From the NCBI GenBank assembly GCA_016303095.1, contig JAEDMH010000085.1:1-9862 (forward strand): a DNA stretch of 9,862 nt, given 5' to 3'. Position numbers and translations under genes: made by a program. Of this stretch, positions 1 to 5,648 are shown piece by piece. How positions within the stretch are numbered: the first letter of the stretch is position 1; each line of letters starts with the position of its first letter. Source of the stretch: Lentisphaeria bacterium. GTDB taxonomy: Bacteria; Verrucomicrobiota; Lentisphaeria; Oligosphaerales; Oligosphaeraceae. The notes beneath the pieces were generated by a model that worked only from the letters and a program-made list of their open reading frames with translations, made no database searches and was not told the DNA's origin.

Positions 1-147
1 TTTCTCAAATTTTACCAAAATGGGCAAGCGAAAGTGACAAAATAGGAATATTGTACCCGAATTGCCTCGATATCCCCCTACTCTGAAGGGAGCTCTCCTT
101 TGCGATCCCCAGGACACGTTTCACGCTTCGTAACGGAAATACAGATT
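1..147 (+). promoter_or_regulatory. AT-richer gene-free leader, probable promoter region
   Basis: No coding sequence is supported here. The first 60 bases are clearly richer in A and T than the rest of the window, as expected of a promoter region upstream of the first gene. I could not find a convincing -35/-10 pair with normal spacing: TTGTAC at 51-56 and TGACAA at 35-40 have no matching -10 box. Positions 86-101 can form a six-pair hairpin (AAGGGA, loop GCTC, TCCTTT, with one G-T pair), which might be a leader structure or the end of an upstream unit. The promoter role is inferred from position and composition only. Confidence 0.35.
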
Positions 148-666
148 ATGCGTACGCTTGTTGCCATTCTTGCTTTTGTTGCCCTTTCCCAGGGTCTTCT
201 CTATTCCCAGGAGGCACCTGCAGTGGCGGAGGCTCCTGCCCAGGTGGAAACCACCCCCCAAGAGGCGCCGAAGTCCTTGGAGACGGTGGACATCTCCAAC
301 TTGGCGGAGAAGAGCGACGAGGAGCTGGTGACCTACATGGCCTCCCTTCCCGCCCGTGACTTTGCGGTGGTGGTCTACTCCGCCGTGGTCTCCGCCAACC
401 GTGGGCTGGCCCGCCGGGTCATCAACGCCGCCAACACGGTTCTCTCCCAGTTGCCCGAGGACAATGAGTTGCGGAAGGACATCCTGGCGAATCTGAAGGA
501 AATGAAGATTCCCATGGACTACCAGCGCAACATCATCCGCGCCCCCTTCCAGCCCCCTGAGACCCTCCTCAAGGGCATCGATGCTGAGGAGTCCATCCAG
601 AACAGCATCAGCCTCCCCCCCGAGGATCCCGCCTACAGCGCATATCCCGGTATCTACTACGAGTAA
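148..666 (+). CDS. Small secreted protein of unknown function (172 aa)
   Basis: I do not recognise this family. The ATG at 148 is chosen because it puts a signal peptide at the N-terminus: a short basic start (MRT), a hydrophobic stretch of residues about 4-18 (VAILAFVAL), then a likely cleavage near residue 20. An in-frame TTG at 100 would add 16 polar residues in front and bury the signal. Residues about 21-45 are a linker rich in Ala, Pro and Glu; about 50-125 look alpha-helical and charged; the C-terminus is rich in Pro and Tyr, with four Tyr in the last ten residues. No Shine-Dalgarno sequence precedes the start. The stop lies 21 bases before the beta-barrel gene, so the two are probably co-transcribed. 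The product should be periplasmic or exported; a role in polysaccharide export is only suggested by its neighbours. Confidence 0.8.
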   Translation: MRTLVAILAFVALSQGLLYSQEAPAVAEAPAQVETTPQEAPKSLETVDISNLAEKSDEELVTYMASLPARDFAVVVYSAVVSANRGLARRVINAANTVLSQLPEDNELRKDILANLKEMKIPMDYQRNIIRAPFQPPETLLKGIDAEESIQNSISLPPEDPAYSAYPGIYYE

Positions 667-671
667 GCCCT

Positions 672-679
672 AAAGGAGG
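672..679 (+). promoter_or_regulatory. Strong Shine-Dalgarno site of the beta-barrel gene
   Basis: AAAGGAGG lies eight bases before the ATG at 688. It is the only consensus-like ribosome binding site in front of any of the six genes, which fixes this start with confidence and makes its absence elsewhere notable. Confidence 0.85.
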
Positions 680-687
680 ACAAGACG

Positions 688-1911
688 ATGAACTCCATCC
701 GCAAATTTATTCTTCTTTTCGCTGGCGCCGCCCTTTTGGCGGCGGGAACCGCCCAGGCCCAGGAGGCCTCCACCCTTCAGCTCTTCATGGAGTCCCTGAA
801 CGTGGAATTCCTGGACGAGGTAAAACTCACCCTGGGACAGGAGTTCGGATACGAGGACAACGTGGATGAGCGCCCCCGCTCCCAGCGCTCCGGCAACTGG
901 TCCACGGAAACCAAGCTGGACCTGGTTCTCAGCCGCGCCGTGGACACCACCTCCCTGGGACTGGCCGCCGGCGTCAGCTACGCCCACGACTTCCACAAAG
1001 GGGAGAACGATGACAACAAGGGACTCTCCTACTACCTCAGCCCCCTGGTGGACGGCACCTACAAGATGGGACGCCACACCTTCATGCTGGCCGGCGTCTC
1101 CAAGTATGAGAGCCAGGAGTTGGATCGGAGCAACCGCACCAACGTGATGACCGCCACCAACCAGATCCGGGGTGGCTGGTCCATGGACCTCACCGGCAAA
1201 ACCACCCTGGCCGTCACCGCCGACTACAAGAACATCCACTACGGCGACTCCAAGAACGACGACTACGATCGTCAGACCTACGGCGCCAAGTTCGCCCCCT
1301 ACTTGAATCTCAGCCAGCGCACCCGCCTGGGTGTCCTGGCCGGCATTGAGCGCACGGAATACATCCACCACTCCCTCCACGACGACTACAACCGGTATTC
1401 CTTCGGCTTCTACGAGTACTACACCCTCACGGAGCGCACCAAGCTCTACGCCGAGGGCGGCGTGGAGCGCCTGGCCTACCAGGATGGCACCATCTCCAGC
1501 CGGAATTCCCAGGAGCGCTACGAGCCCTACTTCACCATGGGCACCAGCTACGAGGCCTCCGAAAATCTCCTTCTGGGCGCCAAGCTGGGCCGGTCCACGG
1601 CGGACTCCCTGGCTTCCGACACCCGGGGCAACCGCTCCGAGTACACCGCCTCCTTCGACGCGGCCTGGAAGGTCACCGGAAAGATGGTCATCACCAACCA
1701 GTTCGCCTTCGCCTACCAGGATGAAAAGGCCGGCAACGCCGATGAAAACGAGTACGCCTATGCCCTCCTGGTGAAATACCAGGCCACCCCCACCCTCCGC
1801 TTCTCCGCCGGATATCTCCTCACCATCGGGGACTACGACAACAAAGTTCGCTCTCGCCGCGACTACGTGGACAACGAGTTCCGCTTCGGTCTCTCCTGGG
1901 ATATCCTGTAG
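688..1911 (+). CDS. Outer-membrane beta-barrel protein of a polysaccharide locus
   Basis: This is a predicted beta-barrel of 407 residues. A typical signal peptide spans residues 1-25 (basic start, hydrophobic core, cleavage after an AQA-type site). The rest is a run of strands with alternating polar and hydrophobic residues, rich in Tyr, Asp, Asn, Arg and Gly, separated by polar loops such as those with KGENDDNKG and YGDSKNDDYDRQ. The C-terminal strand (FRFGLSWDIL) has barrel-type alternation but ends in Leu rather than the usual Phe. It resembles the broad group of outer-membrane beta-barrel proteins (OMP_b-brl_2/BBP2-like) often found beside exopolysaccharide export genes. The start is fixed by a strong ribosome site. 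Because the export protein downstream seems to lack its own membrane-spanning part, this barrel could be the polysaccharide pore. The barrel assignment is fairly sure; substrate and pore role are inferred. Confidence 0.82.
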   Translation: MNSIRKFILLFAGAALLAAGTAQAQEASTLQLFMESLNVEFLDEVKLTLGQEFGYEDNVDERPRSQRSGNWSTETKLDLVLSRAVDTTSLGLAAGVSYAHDFHKGENDDNKGLSYYLSPLVDGTYKMGRHTFMLAGVSKYESQELDRSNRTNVMTATNQIRGGWSMDLTGKTTLAVTADYKNIHYGDSKNDDYDRQTYGAKFAPYLNLSQRTRLGVLAGIERTEYIHHSLHDDYNRYSFGFYEYYTLTERTKLYAEGGVERLAYQDGTISSRNSQERYEPYFTMGTSYEASENLLLGAKLGRSTADSLASDTRGNRSEYTASFDAAWKVTGKMVITNQFAFAYQDEKAGNADENEYAYALLVKYQATPTLRFSAGYLLTIGDYDNKVRSRRDYVDNEFRFGLSWDIL

Positions 1912-1938
1912 TGCGTGGCGGGGTGTTCCCCTCCTCAT

Positions 1939-1962
1939 CCTAGGCGCCTAGTCGCCTAGAAC
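1939..1962. repeat. Triple 8-bp direct repeat containing a 12-bp palindrome
   Basis: Three tandem units start with CCTAG at 1939, 1947 and 1955 (CCTAGGCG, CCTAGTCG, CCTAGAAC). The first two units together form a perfect 12-bp palindrome, CTAGGCGCCTAG, at 1940-1951. The site is 28 bases after the barrel gene's stop. Evenly spaced direct repeats with dyad symmetry in an intergenic gap resemble a regulator-binding site; a fragment of a dispersed repeat is the main alternative. Confidence 0.55.
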
Positions 1963-1996
1963 CAGCGTGACCCGGCTGTTTCCCAACGGGTAAGCG

Positions 1997-2036
1997 AAAT
2001 ATGCCCTGCCATGACCCTCCATGCCAGGGCATATTT
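1997..2036 (+). promoter_or_regulatory. Strong intergenic hairpin before the export-protein gene
   Basis: The arms AAATATGCCCTG (1997-2008) and CAGGGCATATTT (2025-2036) are perfect 12-bp complements. Inside them, past a C-C mismatch, CATG at 2010-2013 pairs with CATG at 2020-2023 around the six-base loop ACCCTC. No run of T follows the right arm, so it is not a standard intrinsic terminator; the T-rich end of the right arm could help partly. It may be a terminator-like or processing element between the two gene blocks, a leader structure, or a protein-binding dyad. Confidence 0.6.
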
Positions 2037-2040
2037 GTCA

Positions 2041-2085
2041 AAGCCTCTTTCTTCCCGTTCCCCCCCCCTCTTGCATCCCCCGTTC
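2041..2085 (+). promoter_or_regulatory. Pyrimidine-rich leader without Shine-Dalgarno site
   Basis: Of the 40 bases just before the ATG at 2086, 36 are C or T, including a run of nine C at 2060-2068. No sequence resembling GGAGG occurs within 20 bases of the start. The start is instead fixed by the signal peptide that follows it. Such a leader might bind ribosomal protein S1, or may simply reflect the C-rich strand. Confidence 0.5.
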
Positions 2086-3204
2086 ATGGCTAGAAGCAAC
2101 CACCTCTCCCAGGCAGTTCTGCTCCTGCTCATCCTGGCCCTTGGCCTCTCCGCCCAGGAGACTCCCCAAACCACTCCCCTGTGGTCTCCCTCCGCCCTGC
2201 GGCCCGGGGATGTCCTTCAGATTTCCATCTTCCGGGCCCAGGAATTTGACCGCACCGTGCGGGTGGAAGAGGACGGGGCCTTCTCCTTCCCCCTGTGCGG
2301 CATCATCCAGGCCGCAGGTCTCAACACCCGTCAAGTGGCCCAGGAATTGGAGAAGCGCCTGGCCGCCCAGTTGGCGGAGCCCCATGTGGACGTGACGGTC
2401 TCCACCTGGGGGCCCCGCACGGTCTATCTCCTGGGGGAATTCAAGTCCGGCTCCCTCTCCATGGAGCTGCCCACCTATAGCTATCTTACCGCCCTCCAGG
2501 CCATCTCCGCCGCCGGAGGCTTCACGGAAAGCGCCGATCTGGCCAACGTGGCCGTCCTGCGCCATCAGCCCAACGGAGAATACCAGCGCATTCCCGTGGA
2601 TGTCTCCGTCCTCCTGGGCAATCCTGGCGTCACCCAGGAAATCATCCTCATGCCCGAGGACACCCTCCTGGCTCCCCGGGCCGCCTCCGTCTCCCTCTCC
2701 GGCAAGGTGGCTACCCCCACCACCATCAGCATCGACACCAAGCGCCCCCCCCATCTCTCCGAAGTCCTGGTGCGGGCCGGCGGCATGGAGACCGGGGCCG
2801 ACATCGATCGCATCGCCATCGTCCGCCAGCAGCCTGACGGCACCCAGACTGTGCTGGAGGCCTCCCTGCGCCCCACCGGCCCGGGCACCTACGCCAACGA
2901 TCCCCTCATCCAGCCCGGAGACCATGTGGTGGTCTCCGCCGCACGGCAGGTCTTCGTCACCGGCCAAGTCTCCCGTCCCATGGCCCTGGAACTGCCCACG
3001 GACACCCCCATCACCGTCAGCCAGGCGGTCACCATGGCCGGAGGCTTCACCCCCACCGCCAGCAAGGGCAATGTGACCCTCATCCGGGGCACCCAGCGCT
3101 TCAAGGTGGACATGGGCAAGCTCTACGCCAAGGAAGGCTACCAGGACAAGGATCTGATCCTCCAATATGGGGACATCGTCTACGTCCCGGAATCCTTCTG
3201 GTGA
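2086..3204 (+). CDS. Wza-like polysaccharide export protein (Poly_export plus three SLBB domains)
   Basis: This is an outer-membrane polysaccharide export (OPX) family protein of 372 residues, expected to guide polymer through the periplasm to the outer membrane. The ATG at 2086 is chosen because it begins a signal peptide (residues 1-23, with the hydrophobic run VLLLLILAL); an upstream in-frame ATG at 2011 would start inside a hairpin and mask it. The Poly_export domain covers about 34-108, with the typical LRPGDVLQISIF. Three SLBB domains follow at about 112-195, 201-285 and 288-372, each opening with a strand-Gly pattern (YLLGEF, SLSGKV, FVTGQV). There is no lipobox Cys, unlike Escherichia coli Wza, and the protein ends with GDIVYVPESFW, leaving no room for a C-terminal membrane helix. 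It therefore probably needs a separate outer-membrane pore. The kinase gene starts 66 bases downstream. Confidence 0.92.
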   Translation: MARSNHLSQAVLLLLILALGLSAQETPQTTPLWSPSALRPGDVLQISIFRAQEFDRTVRVEEDGAFSFPLCGIIQAAGLNTRQVAQELEKRLAAQLAEPHVDVTVSTWGPRTVYLLGEFKSGSLSMELPTYSYLTALQAISAAGGFTESADLANVAVLRHQPNGEYQRIPVDVSVLLGNPGVTQEIILMPEDTLLAPRAASVSLSGKVATPTTISIDTKRPPHLSEVLVRAGGMETGADIDRIAIVRQQPDGTQTVLEASLRPTGPGTYANDPLIQPGDHVVVSAARQVFVTGQVSRPMALELPTDTPITVSQAVTMAGGFTPTASKGNVTLIRGTQRFKVDMGKLYAKEGYQDKDLILQYGDIVYVPESFW

Positions 3205-3230
3205 GCCCCTTCCCTGCTCTGGCCGCTCCG

Positions 3231-3270
3231 CCCTCTTCCTCCTTTTCCCCTTCCACCGTCTTCCCTCCCC
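3231..3270 (+). promoter_or_regulatory. Pyrimidine-rich leader without Shine-Dalgarno site
   Basis: Of these 40 bases, 38 are C or T; the only purines are A3255 and G3258. There is no ribosome binding site for the ATG at 3271, yet the protein that follows is plainly complete at its N-terminus. Confidence 0.5.
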
Positions 3271-5547
3271 ATGGTCAACCAGCCGGAACCCCAAGCCTCC
3301 CTTGAGGCCACCACCGCCACCCAAGAAGACAACGAGAACTTCCTCACGACCCTCCTGGGCGGCTATTGGACCTATGTACATCCCTATCTCTGGATGTACA
3401 TCACCTCCGTGGTGCTTTTCTTGCTGGGCTCCCTGGTCTACCTGTACACCGCCACCCCCTATTATCGCTCCTCCTGCCGCCTTCACATCAGCCGCAACCA
3501 GGTGAACGTGGTGCAGGTTCAGGGGCTCACCGACCCCACTTTCGACAGCGCCAACGCCTTCCTGAAGACCCAGGTTCTCCTCCTCCAGAGCGGCGAAGTG
3601 GTGGGCAAGGGCATGGAGCGCCTGGGGCTCTCCGAGGAGCAGAGGGCCCGCCTCCAATGGCCCGTGGTCACGGAGGTGAAGGGAACCAATCTGGTGGATG
3701 TCTCCGTGGTCTCCTCCGACCGGGAATTGGCGGCCAAGTCCGCCAACGCCATCGCCCAGGCCTATATCGACTCCATGCATGACCGGAAGACGGGACTCTC
3801 CTCCAGCGGCGTGGAGCTCCTCCAGCAGCAGCTGAGCCAAGTCACCCGGGAGCATGAGACCGCCGTCCAGGAGTTGCTGGAGTTCAAGAAGGATCACAAG
3901 ATCTACGACTTTGAGGCCAACTACGGGGCTCTCACCGAGCAGCTGGAAGCCATTCAGGACGCCATCCTGGCGGACGAGGCGAAAATGGGGGAGATTCTGG
4001 CCCTCCGGGAGGAGATCCAGGCGGACCGGGAGGCGGCGGTGACCATGCTTCCCTACCTCCTTCTCTCCCATGAGAATGAGACCGGGGCGGTCTCCTCCTC
4101 CAATGTGATCGCGGAAAAACTGGGGCGCCTCCAGGAACTCTCCCTCACCCACCAAATGTCCCTCCCCGAGCTCACCGCCAAATACGGGGCCAACGCCTTG
4201 GCGGTGCAGATTCACAACAAAGTGGGGGAACTCCTCCAGGCTTCCCTCAACGAGGAGATAGAGACGGGCATCCGGGGTTTGGGCCTCTCCGCCTCCCAAC
4301 TCCAAAAGCATAAGCAGCAACTGGAGGCGCGGGCGGCGGAAATCAATGGACGCCTGGCGGAGCTGGATCGCATCAGCGGGGAATTCCATCGTCGGGAGAC
4401 CTCGGTGAGCACCCTGGCCAAGACCATGGAGATGCTGGTGACCCGCATCTATGAAATCCAGATCTCCGATGCCACCGACAAGCTCAACGACTACGCGGTC
4501 TTCATCACCGCCCCCGCCTTCCCCGCCGACGCCCCCTTCACTCCCGTTCGTCTGAAGGTCCTTGGCATGGCCCTGGTGCTGGGCGTGGCCGCCGCCGCCG
4601 GTCTCTCCTTCCTCCTGGTCTCCTGCAATACCCGCCTCACCTCCCTGGAACCCGTGGTCACCGCCTTCGGCGCCCAAAGACTCCCCGACTTCGGCAGCGT
4701 CCCCTCGGTCACCGTGGACACCAAGACGGAGGGCGCCCTCTCCGACGAAGAACGGAAAAAGAACAAGACCAACCGGGAAACCATTCTCCTGGATGCCTTC
4801 CAGGATATCCGCACCGCCCTCAATCTCTCCCTGGTCACCCGCACCTCAAAGGTCCTCGCCCTCTGCTCCGCCGTCTCCGGAGAGGGAAAGACTCTGGTGG
4901 CCTCCTGGCTGGCGCGCTCCTTCGCCCAGGAAGGACGGAAGGTCCTCCTCCTGGACTGCGATCTTCGCAAGCCCGATGTCCACCACATCTTCCAAGAGTA
5001 TCTCCCCAAGGAAGCCCGGAAACGGGGCGTCTCCAATGTGCTGGTGGGAGACTGCAAGTTGTCTGAGGTGATCCACCATATTCCCGCCCTGAAGTTGGAC
5101 GTGGCCACCACCGGCCCTGTGCCCCCCAATCCCAATGAGCTGCTGAGCATGGGACATCTGCCGGAAATGCTGGAGGAAGCCAAGGCCAACTATGACCTGG
5201 TGATTCTGGACACCTCCCCCATGATGATGGTCTCCGACGCCCTCCTTATCGCCCATCAGAATGTCCCCTTCCTCTGGGTGCTCCGCCTCTTCACCTCCAA
5301 CCGAAATCTGGTACGCCAGATGGCCCAGAAGCTGCGCCAGGCCAATCTCCGCCCCGCCGGAGTCATCGCCAACTGCGCCGACCTCCCCAAGTCCTCCCGC
5401 GGAAACTACGGATACGGGTACGGATATGGATACGGCTATGGCTATGGGTACGGGTACGGATACGGCTATGGCAAGGGATACGGCAAGGGATATGGGCGCA
5501 AGCCCGAAATGCCCTCCTCCCATGACCAGGAGGCCAAGGGGAGCTGA
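3271..5547 (+). CDS. Wzz-type chain-length regulator fused to BY-type tyrosine autokinase
   Basis: This inner-membrane protein of 758 residues joins a chain-length (Wzz) part to a bacterial tyrosine kinase, as in Wzc of two-membrane bacteria. The first membrane segment is at about 40-60, a long coiled-coil periplasmic region runs from about 160 to 365, a GNVR-like region with PAFPADAPFTP covers about 365-425, and the second membrane segment is at about 430-450. The cytoplasmic kinase has Walker A SGEGKT (536-541, K540), Walker A' LLLDCDLRKP (559-568, D562 and D564), the PPNPNELL motif (618-625) and Walker B VILDTSP (644-650, D647). The tail, residues 713-741, holds 13 Tyr in a Gly-Tyr repeat, the expected autophosphorylation cluster. 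The oligomerisation motif EX2RX2R appears degenerate (D508, Q511, R514). The gene sits between the export protein and the polymerase, and the phosphatase at 9026 is its likely partner. Confidence 0.95.
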   Translation: MVNQPEPQASLEATTATQEDNENFLTTLLGGYWTYVHPYLWMYITSVVLFLLGSLVYLYTATPYYRSSCRLHISRNQVNVVQVQGLTDPTFDSANAFLKTQVLLLQSGEVVGKGMERLGLSEEQRARLQWPVVTEVKGTNLVDVSVVSSDRELAAKSANAIAQAYIDSMHDRKTGLSSSGVELLQQQLSQVTREHETAVQELLEFKKDHKIYDFEANYGALTEQLEAIQDAILADEAKMGEILALREEIQADREAAVTMLPYLLLSHENETGAVSSSNVIAEKLGRLQELSLTHQMSLPELTAKYGANALAVQIHNKVGELLQASLNEEIETGIRGLGLSASQLQKHKQQLEARAAEINGRLAELDRISGEFHRRETSVSTLAKTMEMLVTRIYEIQISDATDKLNDYAVFITAPAFPADAPFTPVRLKVLGMALVLGVAAAAGLSFLLVSCNTRLTSLEPVVTAFGAQRLPDFGSVPSVTVDTKTEGALSDEERKKNKTNRETILLDAFQDIRTALNLSLVTRTSKVLALCSAVSGEGKTLVASWLARSFAQEGRKVLLLDCDLRKPDVHHIFQEYLPKEARKRGVSNVLVGDCKLSEVIHHIPALKLDVATTGPVPPNPNELLSMGHLPEMLEEAKANYDLVILDTSPMMMVSDALLIAHQNVPFLWVLRLFTSNRNLVRQMAQKLRQANLRPAGVIANCADLPKSSRGNYGYGYGYGYGYGYGYGYGYGYGKGYGKGYGRKPEMPSSHDQEAKGS
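5407..5493 (+). repeat. In-frame hexanucleotide repeat encoding a Gly-Tyr tail
   Basis: A six-base unit TAY-GGN (Tyr-Gly) is repeated eleven times without interruption from 5407 to 5472, followed by two further Tyr at 5482-5484 and 5491-5493, spaced by Gly-Lys-Gly. Both Tyr codons and several Gly codons are mixed, so the units are not identical in DNA although the protein is perfectly periodic. Gain or loss of whole units would keep the frame and only change the number of tyrosines. Confidence 0.9.
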
Positions 5548-5590
5548 CGCCGCCCCCGCCCCTCTTCCCGTTCCCTTCCCTTCCCCCCCC

Positions 5591-5620
5591 AGCCCCTTCC
5601 CGACCTCCCGGAAAGGGGCT
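5591..5620 (+). terminator. GC-rich hairpin, possible weak terminator or attenuator
   Basis: AGCCCC (5591-5596) pairs with GGGGCT (5615-5620), and after a bulged A at 5614, TTCC (5597-5600) pairs with GGAA (5610-5613) around a nine-base loop. That gives ten pairs. The bases after it (TCTCGTTACTTCC) are pyrimidine-rich but not a clean T run, so any termination would be partial. It lies 44 bases after the kinase stop and 28 bases before the polymerase start, where it could reduce read-through into the polymerase and phosphatase genes or hold a leader structure. Confidence 0.4.
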
Positions 5621-5648
5621 TCTCGTTACTTCCTTCCCGCCTTCCCCC

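Noticed and set aside
9..21. ATTTT-ACC-AAAAT inverted repeat
   Set aside because: Five A-T pairs in an AT-rich stretch are expected by chance and too weak to call a terminator or operator.
100..147. TTG start at 100 for the first gene
   Set aside because: It would put 16 polar residues before a good signal peptide; ATG at 148 gives a normal secreted-protein start.
670..1938. Antisense open frame of 422 codons over the barrel gene
   Set aside because: The + strand has a signal peptide, a strong Shine-Dalgarno site and barrel-type strands; the antisense product is Gly/Val-rich without any such support.
2035..2063. TTGTCA at 2035-2040 as a -35 box for the export gene
   Set aside because: Nothing resembling a -10 box lies 16-18 bases downstream; the region there is a run of C.
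2011..2085. Upstream ATG at 2011 for the export protein
   Set aside because: It lies inside the long hairpin and adds 25 residues that mask the signal peptide starting at 2086.
2038..4677. Antisense open frame of 879 codons
   Set aside because: It lies opposite the export-protein and kinase genes, which have clear domains. The translation is low-complexity (Gly, Glu, Val, His rich) and arises from scarcity of stop codons opposite C-rich coding DNA.
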